In this document: positions 16,819 through 24,993 of the stretch, piece after piece
How positions within the stretch are numbered: position 1 is the first letter of the stretch
Layout of the letters: each line of letters begins with the position of its first letter
The notes under the pieces: generated by a model
The model's input: only the letters and a program-made list of their open reading frames with translations
Told to the model about the DNA's origin: nothing
Database searches by the model: none
From: Pseudalkalibacillus sp051842935
GTDB lineage: Bacteria > Bacillota > Bacilli > Bacillales > Fictibacillaceae
DNA: 64,000 nt
NCBI RefSeq assembly: GCF_051842935.1
Contig: NZ_JBPXRR010000001.1
Coordinates: 3,100,001 to 3,164,000 of the forward strand
Direction: 5' to 3'
Program-made: the position numbers and the translations under genes

Positions 16819-18321
16819 TTAGCTGTAAACCGCTTCTTCTTTTTCAATCAGGCCAAGTGTCTGCGCTGTTGTAGAATGAATCTCCTTAATCAACTCAGGG
16901 TTGTCCACTAATGAGACACCATAAGAAGGGATCATTTCTTTTATTTTCGGTTCCCACTCGTCTACTTGTTCTGGGAAGCATCTTTCTAATACTTCAAGCA
17001 TGACTTGAACGGCAGTGGATGCTCCTGGTGAAGCACCAAGTAATGCTGCGATTGAACCATCAGCTGCACTGACGACTTCTGTTCCGAATTGTAGCGTCCC
17101 TTTACCGCTTTCTGTATCCTTGATGATTTGCACACGTTGACCTGCAACGACGATATCCCAATCTTCGCTCTTCGCATTCGGGATGAACTCGCGCAACTCT
17201 TCCATACGTTGCTCTTTTGATAATGTCACTTGCTCTATTAAATATTTCGTCAGCCCGAGCTCTTTGACCCCAGCAGAAATCATCGTTAAGAGATTGCTCG
17301 GTTTGACAGAACCGAAAAGATCGAAGTTGGATCCAGTTTTCAAAAATTTCGGTGAGAAACCGGCGAACGGTCCGAACAGTAATGATTTCTTGTTGTCGAT
17401 GTACCTTGTATCAAGATGCGGTACTGACATTGGAGGTGCGCCGACTTTCGCTTTGCCGTACACTTTCGCATCGTGCTGCGCAACAACTTCCGGATTATTG
17501 CAGACCATGAACAGCCCGCTTACCGGGAACCCTCCGATTTGCTTCGATTCAGGTATGCCTGTCTTTTGAAGTAGAGGGAGACTTCCACCTCCACCACCGA
17601 TAAAGACGAATTTCGCTGTGTGATACTCGATTTTACCACCATCGATATCTTTCACTTTCACTTCCCAAGTGCCATCCTTCGTCTGTTTGAGGTCTTCTAC
17701 ACTATGTCGATAGTGGACGTCTACGTTTTCCTTTTGTAAATGGTCGAACAACAATCGCGTCAACGCCCCAAAGTTGACATCCGTTCCAGAGTCGATTTTG
17801 GTGGCAGCCATCGAGTCATCCATTTTACGACCTTCCATAATCAGTGGCAACCATTCCATCAATTTTTCAGGGTCATCGGAAAATTCCATCCCTTTAAAAA
17901 GCGGATTAGCTGAAAGCGCTTTATATCGTCTTTTCAAAAAATCGACGTTTTGCTCACCGTGCACAAGACTCATATGAGGCAGTGGCATGATGAAATCCTG
18001 TGGATTCTCAATCAGTCCTCTGTTTACAAGATAAGACCAAAATTGCCTTGATACCTGGAATTGTTCATTGACCTTAATCGCCTTGCTAATATCAATCGAG
18101 CCATCCGGCTTTTCGTTCGTATAGTTAAGCTCGCACAGGGCTGCATGTCCTGTACCCGCGTTATTCCATTCGTTCGAGCTTTCTTCGCCTGAACTAGAAA
18201 GTTTTTCAAACACTTTAATATCCCAGTCAGGTGCTAACTCTTTTAATATCGATCCTAAAGTCGCGCTCATGACTCCAGCACCAATTAAGATAACGTCTGT
18301 TTTTTTCTGCAAGTTGCTCAT
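16819..18321 (-). CDS. mqo: Malate:quinone oxidoreductase
   Basis: This roughly 500-residue FAD protein oxidises malate to oxaloacetate and passes electrons to membrane quinone. The N-terminal dinucleotide-binding motif VILIGAGVMSATLGSIL lies at about residues 10-26. Other Mqo features include SSNEWNNAGTGHAALCELNY and GFPVSGLFMVCNNPEV. I favour the third of three clustered Met codons (18319-18321), which lies eight bases behind AAGGA; starts at 18327 or 18330 differ by two or three residues. It complements the glyoxylate shunt enzymes by drawing off malate. A strong terminator follows. Confidence 0.96.
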   Translation of the reverse strand: MSNLQKKTDVILIGAGVMSATLGSILKELAPDWDIKVFEKLSSSGEESSNEWNNAGTGHAALCELNYTNEKPDGSIDISKAIKVNEQFQVSRQFWSYLVNRGLIENPQDFIMPLPHMSLVHGEQNVDFLKRRYKALSANPLFKGMEFSDDPEKLMEWLPLIMEGRKMDDSMAATKIDSGTDVNFGALTRLLFDHLQKENVDVHYRHSVEDLKQTKDGTWEVKVKDIDGGKIEYHTAKFVFIGGGGGSLPLLQKTGIPESKQIGGFPVSGLFMVCNNPEVVAQHDAKVYGKAKVGAPPMSVPHLDTRYIDNKKSLLFGPFAGFSPKFLKTGSNFDLFGSVKPSNLLTMISAGVKELGLTKYLIEQVTLSKEQRMEELREFIPNAKSEDWDIVVAGQRVQIIKDTESGKGTLQFGTEVVSAADGSIAALLGASPGASTAVQVMLEVLERCFPEQVDEWEPKIKEMIPSYGVSLVDNPELIKEIHSTTAQTLGLIEKEEAVYS

Positions 18322-18534
18322 GCTCATCATCCTTATCTTCTTTTTTGCATAAAAAGAATAGGCGCTCCTGATTAGATGTTGAAATGTAGGTCGAAACTTA
18401 GGAACACACCTTTTCGATCTTCAATCTATTAAAATTCATTATTATTCAAAAAAGTACTATTATCTGATAATTATACACTATTTTGGGCTGGTAAAAAAGG
18501 TAAGTCTATGGATATTGTCCTAGAAAACAACAAA

Positions 18535-18611
18535 AACCGAGGTCCTAAAATCATGACCTTGGTTTAGTATAAAAACAAGACAACCCTTTATATGCATACA
18601 TACAAGGGTTG
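18535..18611 (-). terminator. Two tandem terminator hairpins downstream of the small basic protein gene
   Basis: Hairpin 18581-18611 (CAACCCTT/AAGGGTTG) and hairpin 18535-18564 (AACCAAGGTC/GACCTCGGTT on the minus strand) are each followed by T-rich sequence in the minus direction. The rest of the mqo upstream space (18331-18534) is AT-rich and has no gene; it should hold the mqo promoter. Confidence 0.75.
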
Positions 18612-18628
18612 CCTCCAATTTTTTATTC

Positions 18629-18808
18629 TCATCTTTTTCTTTTCTTAATTTTGTAATAGGTTTTTGTCTTTCTCATATGCTTTTGCAGCTCATCAAGTGG
18701 GATGTGATCAAGAAAGTTTCCGTCTTCCTCAAACATTCTTTCGAAATTCAACTCTTGACCTTTCGGCTTTGTTGACACCCTGTGCCTCTTTTCAATGAAT
18801 TCAGGCAT
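18629..18808 (-). CDS. Small basic protein of unknown function
   Basis: The ATG 18806-18808 sits six bases behind GGAGGT, giving 59 residues (MPEFIEKRHRVSTKPKGQEL...). The N- and C-termini are strongly basic (ending KIKKRKR) and the middle is acidic (FERMFEEDGNFLDHIPLDEL). The strong ribosome site and the terminators behind it suggest a real gene. A longer frame from 18859 would translate across the ribosome site. I do not recognise the family; the charge pattern would suit a nucleic-acid or ribosome-associated peptide, but that is speculation. Confidence 0.6.
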   Translation of the reverse strand: MPEFIEKRHRVSTKPKGQELNFERMFEEDGNFLDHIPLDELQKHMRKTKTYYKIKKRKR

Positions 18809-18931
18809 CCGTCCACCTCCAAATTTGGAAAGTACCCACATCGAACAAGCTTTCTTCATTTAAAAAAACGGCAAAAAAGCACATTGCTTATATCCATTTG
18901 TATGATGTTTTGTAAATTTTATGACGTTCAA

Positions 18932-18957
18932 AAGGCCCATTCTTATGAATGGACCTT
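18932..18957 (-). terminator. Possible terminator after the GNAT gene
   Basis: The stem AAGGTCCATTC/GAATGGGCCTT (one mismatch) has a 4-base loop and is followed by TTTT on the minus strand, 16 bases past the gene. Confidence 0.55.
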
Positions 18958-18973
18958 ATTCTAATATTGTATT

Positions 18974-19762
18974 TTATTGTCCTTGTATCTCCTTAACACT
19001 TTTTCCACCTAAAAAAGCATGGCCGGTCTGTAAGGTCGTTATCGTATTAAATCCATAACGACTATACACCTTTTCAACTCGTTCATTGATCGGATGAACC
19101 CATAGTTGTTCTAGTTGGAGGGTTTGAGCTTCTTTTTGTATGTGCTGGAGTATAGAGCCGATTAATCCTTTTCCTCTAAATTCTTCAATTGTGGCGACGC
19201 TTTCTATTCTTCCTTGGTCGCCATGAACAAATAAGCACGCAGTGGAACAAGGTGTTCCGTTATATTTTAATAAAAAATGCGTATAACGTTGATCGTTGAA
19301 TTCAGTTTCAAAAGCCTTTTCTCGAACGGCTTTCCCTCCAAATTCTTTTATCTGGCACTCCACCGTTAATGCGTCGTGATAATTCTTAGTGGTTACTTTT
19401 TCTATCATGACTTCGCTATTGATTGGTAACTGTATGACTTCTTTATTCCAGAGCTGAATGGGCTGGGAAAAGTCTTCAAATTGAAAGCCCTTCTCTTTTA
19501 AAAGAGCAATGAAATTCGTCAAAGAATCAACGTTATATAAATAAAATCTTGGAATGATATTCAAAGCCTCATAAAATGAGATGACCTCATCGATTACTTT
19601 TTCAGGGTGGTCAGGTGGTTCACTTACATGAGCATGGTTGGCATCATAATAGTCTGGCTGGTGCTTGTTCCAAAACAAAACACCCCACGTTCGATCTTGT
19701 TTATTTGAAAAGGACTGTAATAGTGCAAAATTCAACTCTTCAATCTGTTTTAATAAATCCAT
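18974..19762 (-). CDS. GNAT-family acetyltransferase
   Basis: This 262-residue protein has an N-terminal half without clear motifs (an inactive GNAT-like half is common in this length class) and a C-terminal GNAT domain: STACLFVHGDQGRIESVATI then EEFRGKGLIGSILQHIQKEA (about residues 196-215), the acetyl-CoA loop being RGKGLIG. It ends with HPINERVEKVYSRYGFNTI, which is motif B. The substrate is unknown. It is a single gene on the minus strand, divergent from the dihydrouridine synthase gene. Confidence 0.85.
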   Translation of the reverse strand: MDLLKQIEELNFALLQSFSNKQDRTWGVLFWNKHQPDYYDANHAHVSEPPDHPEKVIDEVISFYEALNIIPRFYLYNVDSLTNFIALLKEKGFQFEDFSQPIQLWNKEVIQLPINSEVMIEKVTTKNYHDALTVECQIKEFGGKAVREKAFETEFNDQRYTHFLLKYNGTPCSTACLFVHGDQGRIESVATIEEFRGKGLIGSILQHIQKEAQTLQLEQLWVHPINERVEKVYSRYGFNTITTLQTGHAFLGGKSVKEIQGQ

Positions 19763-20034
19763 TGTTTACCGCCTATTCTTTTATTTTTCATCCATTCTAT
19801 CATTTCCAACAATACTGTTCCTATTTACTATGTAAGCCAAATTAGAGTAGCAAGACCGAAATGGAATAATCTGGTTTATAGCAACATGGCTCGTTCCCTT
19901 GCACTTTTCGTGCAATACTATTAAAGTATATAATGGTTGAAATCTAACCTAAATGTTAATAGATATGATTGAAATATATTCGCTTTTTAATTTTGGAAAT
20001 ATATTTTCCATTAAGGAAAGGGTTCAGATATACT

Positions 20035-21036
20035 ATGAAAGATAATTTTTGGCATGAGTTGCCGCGACCGTTTTTTGTTCTGGCACCAATGGAAGCTGTG
20101 ACGGATGTCGTTTTTCGTCATGTCGTAAGTGAAGCAGCGAGACCTGACGTATTTTTTACAGAGTTTACGAATACGGAAAGCTACTGCCATCCGAAAGGAA
20201 AAGACAGCGTAAAAGGGCGTCTTACGTTCACGGAAGATGAACAACCGATCGTCGCTCACATTTGGGGAGACAAGCCTGAATACTTCCGCCAAATGAGTAT
20301 TGGCATGGCTGAAATGGGCTACCGTGGCATTGATATCAATATGGGATGTCCTGTGCAGAATGTTGCAGGGAATGGAAAAGGATGCGGGCTGATTCGCCGT
20401 CCTGAAGTTGCAGCGGAACTGATCCAGGCAGCTAAAGCAGGAGGACTCCCTGTGAGTGTGAAGACACGCCTCGGTTATACGAAAGTGGATGAATGGCGCC
20501 ACTGGCTGAAGCATCTCCTGGAACAGGATATCGTCAATCTTTCCATCCATCTCCGTACGAAGAAGGAGATGAGTGCTGTCGATGCGCACTGGGAACTCAT
20601 TCCGGAGATCAAGAAACTTCGTGACGAAGTCGCTCCACATACGCTTCTGACCATCAACGGGGATATCCCTGATCGCCAAAAGGGACTTGAACTTGCGGAA
20701 AAATATGGCGTAGACGGCATTATGATTGGACGAGGCGTATTTCATAACCCGTTCTGCTTCGAGAAAGAGAAGAAGGAGCATACGAGCGAAGAACTGCTCG
20801 ATCTTCTACGTCTGCAGCTCGATCTTCATGATAAATATTCAGAAGAACTAGAGCCACGACTCTTCAAGCCGCTCCGCCGCTTCTTTAAGATCTACGTCAA
20901 AGGGTTCCGAGGCGCAAGTCAGTTAAGGAATCAACTGATGGAAACAGAATCGACGGACGAAGTACGTGCTCTACTGGATGAGTTTGCAGCGAAAGAAGAC
21001 GGCATTCAGGAAGAGAAAGGTTTTTCTGTTTCTTAA
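20035..21036 (+). CDS. tRNA-dihydrouridine synthase family protein
   Basis: I start at the ATG 20035, downstream of AAGGAAAGGG; the frame is open further up but that part is AT-rich and unlike the family. The 333-residue protein begins with FVLAPMEAVTDVVFRHV (FMN-binding TIM-barrel start), has INMGCPVQNVAGNGKGCGL (about residues 103-121, the NxGCP cysteine being the catalytic acid), VSVKTRLGY and DGIMIGRGVFHNPF. These are Dus hallmarks: reduction of uridine in the tRNA D-loop with NADPH. It is a shorter, divergent Bacillaceae branch and not the DusB paralogue near lysS. A strong terminator follows. Confidence 0.9.
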   Translation: MKDNFWHELPRPFFVLAPMEAVTDVVFRHVVSEAARPDVFFTEFTNTESYCHPKGKDSVKGRLTFTEDEQPIVAHIWGDKPEYFRQMSIGMAEMGYRGIDINMGCPVQNVAGNGKGCGLIRRPEVAAELIQAAKAGGLPVSVKTRLGYTKVDEWRHWLKHLLEQDIVNLSIHLRTKKEMSAVDAHWELIPEIKKLRDEVAPHTLLTINGDIPDRQKGLELAEKYGVDGIMIGRGVFHNPFCFEKEKKEHTSEELLDLLRLQLDLHDKYSEELEPRLFKPLRRFFKIYVKGFRGASQLRNQLMETESTDEVRALLDEFAAKEDGIQEEKGFSVS

Positions 21037-21073
21037 GTCACGTATGAATTGAATTATTTATGAGCTATTTCAG

Positions 21074-21108
21074 GAGAGAGGAGCCTTCGGGCTTTTCTCT
21101 CTTTTTTT
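21074..21108 (+). terminator. Terminator after the dihydrouridine synthase gene
   Basis: A 12-bp stem (GAGAGAGGAGCC/GGCTTTTCTCTC) with a TTCG tetraloop is followed by seven T. Confidence 0.92.
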
Positions 21109-21120
21109 TATAAACAAAAT

Positions 21121-21162
21121 GAAAGTGAGTTATGTAGCTGATTGGCTTCATAACTCACTTTC
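21121..21162 (-). terminator. Terminator after rlmH
   Basis: A 14-bp perfect stem (GAAAGTGAGTTATG/CATAACTCACTTTC) directly abuts the rlmH stop; the minus strand continues with ATTTTG. Confidence 0.85.
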
Positions 21163-21163
21163 T

Positions 21164-21643
21164 CTATTTATGGTACGGTTCCCCTCGGTTAATCTTAAAA
21201 GCACGATAGATCTGCTCCACCAGCACTAGTCTCATCAGTTGGTGAGGAAAGGTCATCTTAGAAAAAGAGAGCTGTTCATTGGAGCGCTTCAAAACCTCAT
21301 CACTCAGGCCTAATGAGCCTCCGATTACAAACGCGACATTTGACTTTCCATACGTTGCGAGTTGGTCGAGGTTTTTCGCCAGTTGTTCAGAGGTTTGCTG
21401 CTTCCCTTCAATAGCAAGGGCTACCACATGTACGTCTTGTCCAATTTTAGAAAGGATCCGATGGCCTTCCGAATCCTTTACCTGTAGCATTTCCGTTTCG
21501 CTTAATTGTTCCGGCGCTTTTTCATCAGGAACTTCAATGATCTCCACTTTTGCGTAAGGTCCTAGCCGCTTCACATACTCTGCTATTCCTTGTTTTAAAT
21601 ATTTTTCTTTTAACTTTCCAACACTAATAATTTGTATATTCAC
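21164..21643 (-). CDS. rlmH: 23S rRNA pseudouridine1915 N3-methyltransferase RlmH
   Basis: This 159-residue SPOUT methyltransferase has the knotted SAM site at the C-terminal end: FVIGGSLGLSDEVLKRSNEQ then HQLMRLVLVEQIYRAFKINR and the terminal GEPYHK. It methylates pseudouridine 1915 in helix 69 of 23S rRNA. The start is GTG (21641-21643), eight bases behind GAGGTG. Its upstream region is packed with DnaA boxes. The neighbour order (YyzF-like gene, htrC, walJ) matches B. subtilis, where this gene was called yydA. Confidence 0.96.
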   Translation of the reverse strand: MNIQIISVGKLKEKYLKQGIAEYVKRLGPYAKVEIIEVPDEKAPEQLSETEMLQVKDSEGHRILSKIGQDVHVVALAIEGKQQTSEQLAKNLDQLATYGKSNVAFVIGGSLGLSDEVLKRSNEQLSFSKMTFPHQLMRLVLVEQIYRAFKINRGEPYHK

Positions 21644-21646
21644 AGG

Positions 21647-21782
21647 TTGTCCACCTCTATAAACACGTTATCCACAATTTTTATCCACATATACACAATT
21701 TCTATCCACATTCAGTATAGGAACATTAGTTTGATACCATATATATGGCATGTTTTTCGCAATATTCACAGGTTGTGGATAA
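21647..21782. promoter_or_regulatory. DnaA-box cluster upstream of rlmH
   Basis: Perfect TTATCCACA boxes lie at 21668-21676 and 21681-21689, and an inverted one (TGTGGATAA) at 21774-21782. Near-matches are CTATCCACA at 21702-21710 and TTGTCCACC at 21647-21655. The cluster covers the rlmH upstream gap and the 3' end of the small CxxH/CxxC gene. DnaA-box clusters outside oriC titrate DnaA in B. subtilis, and from memory one of them is at this gene. Function here is inferred. Confidence 0.8.
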
Positions 21783-21890
21783 TTGCTCTTCCTCCGTCAA
21801 TATCCGCATTTCCGGAGCGACTTCATGCTCGTCAACGATGATATCAATGGCCAGTTCGACGTGCTCTTTACAACAAGCAATCACGTCCAT
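21726..21890 (-). CDS. YyzF-like CxxH/CxxC protein, 54 residues
   Basis: A short frame starts at ATG 21888-21890 behind AAAGGAG. It reads MDVIACCKEHVELAIDIIVD and contains CCKEH near the start and CEYCEKH (residues 41-47) near the end, the CxxH/CxxC pattern of a tiny putative metal-binding family that sits between rlmH and htrC in Bacillaceae. The coding sequence overlaps the DnaA-box cluster: the inverted box at 21774 is translated as part of the protein. Function unknown. Confidence 0.85.
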   Translation of the reverse strand: MDVIACCKEHVELAIDIIVDEHEVAPEMRILTEEEQLSTTCEYCEKHAIYMVSN

Positions 21891-21968
21891 CACACTCCTT
21901 TGTTAGTTATACACATGTTAATAGTGTAGCACAGAGCTTCAGTAAACATTTAAAATATGCGAAAGAAA

Positions 21969-21993
21969 AAGGAGAGTGTGGATTACTCTCCTT
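21969..21993 (-). terminator. Terminator overlapping the htrC stop codon
   Basis: A 9-bp perfect stem (AAGGAGAGT/ACTCTCCTT) with a 7-base loop is followed by TTTTTC on the minus strand. The htrC stop codon lies inside the hairpin. Confidence 0.85.
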
Positions 21994-23185
21994 GGCCTTG
22001 TGTTTCTCCTAACGTGATGGTTGTTGTCTGCTTTTCACCTTCTCGGTAGAACTCTACTTCCATCTCGTCGCCGATATCTTTCTTAGAATAAAGATGCTTT
22101 CGCAGCTCTGCAGGTGATTCCACTTTTTCACCATCGAGTGAGATGATGACATCAAATTCTTTCAATCCGGCTTTACCTGCTGGTGAAGTCGCCTCCACTT
22201 GTGTCACGACGACACCTTGATTTACATCACTCGGAATTTTCAATGTTTGTTGGCGGTGATAATTCGATACTTGAGTGAGAGGAACGATTGCCACTCCCAT
22301 ATATGCACGTTTCACTTGTCCATGTTCCTCAAGATCTGCAATGATCGGTCGAGCGATATCAGATGGTATCGCAAACCCGATCCCTTCTACCGCTTGTTGT
22401 GCAATTTTCATCGAGTTGATTCCAATCACTTGACCTTTGATATTGATTAAAGCTCCTCCACTGTTACCAGGGTTGATTGCTGCATCGGTCTGGATGACCT
22501 CAGCTTGCCAATCGGGTTGTCCGTCTCCATTCGGATCGACTGGGATTGTACGGTCCGCCGCACTGACAATTCCTTGTGTGACTGTACCTGGAAAATTCCC
22601 CAACGGGTTCCCGATAGCAATCGCAGGTTCTCCTGGTTTTAAAGTGCTGGAGCTGCCAAATTCAGCTACATCTTCAACTTTACTTCCATCTACTCTTAAC
22701 ACAGCAAGGTCCATGATTTCATCAGAACCTAGTAATTCAGCATCCAGTTTAGTGCCATCTACTAATGCGATCTCGATTTGACCGGCATTTGCGACTACGT
22801 GATGATTGGTCACGACGTAGGCATTTCCGCCTTCTTTTTTATATATGACACCCGATCCAACTCCGGCTTTGTTTTCTTGCTCAAATAGGCTTGATCCTTG
22901 GATGTTTTCGACCTCAACGACGGCTCCCTGGGCTTTTTCAACGGCCTCAGTGATGGCTGTGTTCACATCCACGTTAATCGTTTCACCAGGTGTGGTCTCA
23001 GTCGTGTCACCGTTTGCTTCCGTATTGCGATCCGGTTTCACATCACCAGAAAACAACCCGAAATCGGTCGCAAATATAACTAAAAGAGCACCCAGCAGTA
23101 CCCCGGTTAGTCCCATTAAAAAGCTTCTTGATCGATTCCTCGTCGGTTTCTGAGGATTACGATATCCATCATCATAGTAACCCAT
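21983..23185 (-). CDS. htrC: HtrA/DegP-like serine protease HtrC
   Basis: This 400-residue membrane-anchored protease has a cytoplasmic N-tail, one transmembrane helix at about residues 22-45, a trypsin-like domain and a C-terminal PDZ domain (VEATSPAGKAGLKEFDVIIS). The catalytic triad is His129 (VTNHHVV), Asp159 (IMDLAVLRVD) and Ser242 (NPGNSGGAL). It degrades or refolds damaged envelope proteins. It is at the 3' end of the wal block, as YyxA/HtrC is in B. subtilis. A 150-base gap to walJ suggests its own promoter. Confidence 0.95.
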   Translation of the reverse strand: MGYYDDGYRNPQKPTRNRSRSFLMGLTGVLLGALLVIFATDFGLFSGDVKPDRNTEANGDTTETTPGETINVDVNTAITEAVEKAQGAVVEVENIQGSSLFEQENKAGVGSGVIYKKEGGNAYVVTNHHVVANAGQIEIALVDGTKLDAELLGSDEIMDLAVLRVDGSKVEDVAEFGSSSTLKPGEPAIAIGNPLGNFPGTVTQGIVSAADRTIPVDPNGDGQPDWQAEVIQTDAAINPGNSGGALINIKGQVIGINSMKIAQQAVEGIGFAIPSDIARPIIADLEEHGQVKRAYMGVAIVPLTQVSNYHRQQTLKIPSDVNQGVVVTQVEATSPAGKAGLKEFDVIISLDGEKVESPAELRKHLYSKKDIGDEMEVEFYREGEKQTTTITLGETQGQGE

Positions 23186-23336
23186 TCTAACATCAGCCCT
23201 TTCACTACTTTTGGTATACCCATTATAAGAAAAAAAAAACCGCCTAGTACCGGAATTTGGGTGATTTTTGACATTTGTCTATCACTTACTATATTTCCGT
23301 TACTGACGGTCCTTAAACGGTATTCAATTGCTTAAA

Positions 23337-24125
23337 TCATACAGTGATGAGCTCAGTAGGATGTTCGGCATCCGTATCGTATAGACCGAGCTCTTCACCA
23401 ATCTGATACCCATGCTTTTCAAGGGTCTGTTGAACAGACATTCTCGCTAAATCTTTCATATTGTTATCTTTACTCAAATGCGCAAGATAGACGCGACGCG
23501 TGCGATCTCCGATGATCTCAGCGAGCGCTTCACCCGCATCCTCGTTCGATACGTGCCCTTGATCTCCAAGGATACGTCGTTTAATGTTCCATGGATAACG
23601 TCCCATCATCAACATGTCGATATCATGGTTCGATTCAAAAATAAGCATGTCCGAATCCTTCACAGTCCATTTAATCCGGTCGCTCACGTATCCCATATCG
23701 GTCGCCAGGGTCAGCTTCTTTCCTTCATGATGAAAGACATAGAACTGAGGGCTCGCAGCATCATGTGATACACCGAACGATTCGACATCCAGATCACCGA
23801 AGGTTTTCACACGTTCACAATCAAACTGGAATTTTAAATCGGTCGGTATCGCACCGATCTGACTTTCCATGGCTAGCCATGTCTTTTCATTCGCATAGAT
23901 CGGTAACTTGAAACGACGAGACAAGATACCGAGCCCTTTGATGTGATCGCTATGCTCGTGGGTCACTAGAATACCGTCCAAGTGTTTAGGGTCACGTTGG
24001 ATCTTTTTGAACAATCCTTCGATTTTCTTCCCACTTAAACCGACATCGACCAGCAAGCGACTTTGGTCGGTCTCAATATAACAGGCGTTCCCTGTGCTTC
24101 CACTTGCCAATACACTAAATCTCAA
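23337..24125 (-). CDS. walJ: WalJ (YycJ) metallo-beta-lactamase-fold hydrolase
   Basis: I start at TTG 24123-24125, one base after the walI stop and five bases behind GGAG, giving 262 residues beginning LRFSVLASGSTGNACYIE, the conserved N-terminus of the family. A longer ATG frame would overlap walI by 131 bases and is rejected. The metal site THEHSDHIKG (HxHxDH) lies around residues 57-66. YycJ-type proteins act in DNA metabolism and coordinate cell division with replication, although the gene sits in the walRKHIJ operon. Confidence 0.95.
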   Translation of the reverse strand: MRFSVLASGSTGNACYIETDQSRLLVDVGLSGKKIEGLFKKIQRDPKHLDGILVTHEHSDHIKGLGILSRRFKLPIYANEKTWLAMESQIGAIPTDLKFQFDCERVKTFGDLDVESFGVSHDAASPQFYVFHHEGKKLTLATDMGYVSDRIKWTVKDSDMLIFESNHDIDMLMMGRYPWNIKRRILGDQGHVSNEDAGEALAEIIGDRTRRVYLAHLSKDNNMKDLARMSVQQTLEKHGYQIGEELGLYDTDAEHPTELITV

Positions 24126-24126
24126 G

Positions 24127-24990
24127 TTACTCCACTTCGCTTTCTTCTTCATTCTCCTGATCCAGCTTGATGTCATTGGAATCCGTAACATCAACCATCC
24201 ATTCATCCGACTCCGTAACAATATACCAGTTCGGTACAAATACTTTGATACTTTCATTATTGATGGATGTAAAATAAAGCAGTTTAATATCCTCCAGAGT
24301 TGTTCGAGGCTTAATATCAGGAACTAACAATGCTTCTTCTGCAGTCAAAAACTTTTTCACTTCTTGTTCTTTATTTAACTCCATCTGGGTCAACCGATAA
24401 CTAGTAATTTGATGTTTTGAAGTTTTAGATTCATTCTGATCTTTACTTTGGGAATCTACGTAGATTTCAATCATTCCAGTAAGATTGTTATCAGCAATAT
24501 AATTCTCGAAGTAAAATTGAATGCCATCCAGATGCTGTGTGAAAATGTAGATGTTTCGCTCCTCATCGTACTTCCAATATTTATACTGTTCTCCATTTGG
24601 AATATAATTTTCTACAAATTGCTCTAGTTGTCCTTTAACTTCACTATCTGGAGTAAATGGATATGGACTATTCAATATTGCACTAATGATTCGCTTATCT
24701 TCACCCTCATTTGTAGGGCCTAAATTAATTTCCTGATTCGAATTATGATTAGTGAACTCTTTTATATCTTCATCCGTAAATTCTTTTACTGTCCCTGTAG
24801 TGATAAATAACTTCTTCTCAATTTTAGGGAGAGATTTACTATAATCAATAATTTCATTAACTTTTTTTTGCGTCTCTTCATTTAAGATGTCTAGGTCTGG
24901 GTTCACTTTATTATAAAATTCTGTACCTAAATATAAATTTAACAGGAGGAACGTAAAGATGAAAATGGTTTTAATGTTTTTCCAATCCAT
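24127..24990 (-). CDS. walI: WalI (YycI), membrane regulator of WalK
   Basis: The 287-residue protein has one N-terminal transmembrane helix (KTIFIFTFLLLNLYLG, about residues 6-21) and a large extracellular domain. In B. subtilis WalI and WalH bind WalK through their membrane helices and hold its kinase activity down. Position (third gene before walJ, 3 bases after walH) and length match. The sequence is more AT-rich than flanking genes and the protein is divergent, as usual for walHI. It contains an LTAEEALLVPDIK stretch typical of the YycI fold. Confidence 0.92.
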   Translation of the reverse strand: MDWKNIKTIFIFTFLLLNLYLGTEFYNKVNPDLDILNEETQKKVNEIIDYSKSLPKIEKKLFITTGTVKEFTDEDIKEFTNHNSNQEINLGPTNEGEDKRIISAILNSPYPFTPDSEVKGQLEQFVENYIPNGEQYKYWKYDEERNIYIFTQHLDGIQFYFENYIADNNLTGMIEIYVDSQSKDQNESKTSKHQITSYRLTQMELNKEQEVKKFLTAEEALLVPDIKPRTTLEDIKLLYFTSINNESIKVFVPNWYIVTESDEWMVDVTDSNDIKLDQENEEESEVE

Positions 24991-24993
24991 AAG

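Noticed and set aside
20011..20781. 256-codon minus-strand ORF
   Set aside because: It lies entirely opposite the dihydrouridine synthase gene, whose protein is clearly conserved; the reverse frame has no recognisable domain.
24126..24257. Longer walJ start reaching into walI
   Set aside because: The TTG at 24123-24125 has GGAG at the right distance and begins at the conserved N-terminus; the extension reads the walI coding region out of frame.
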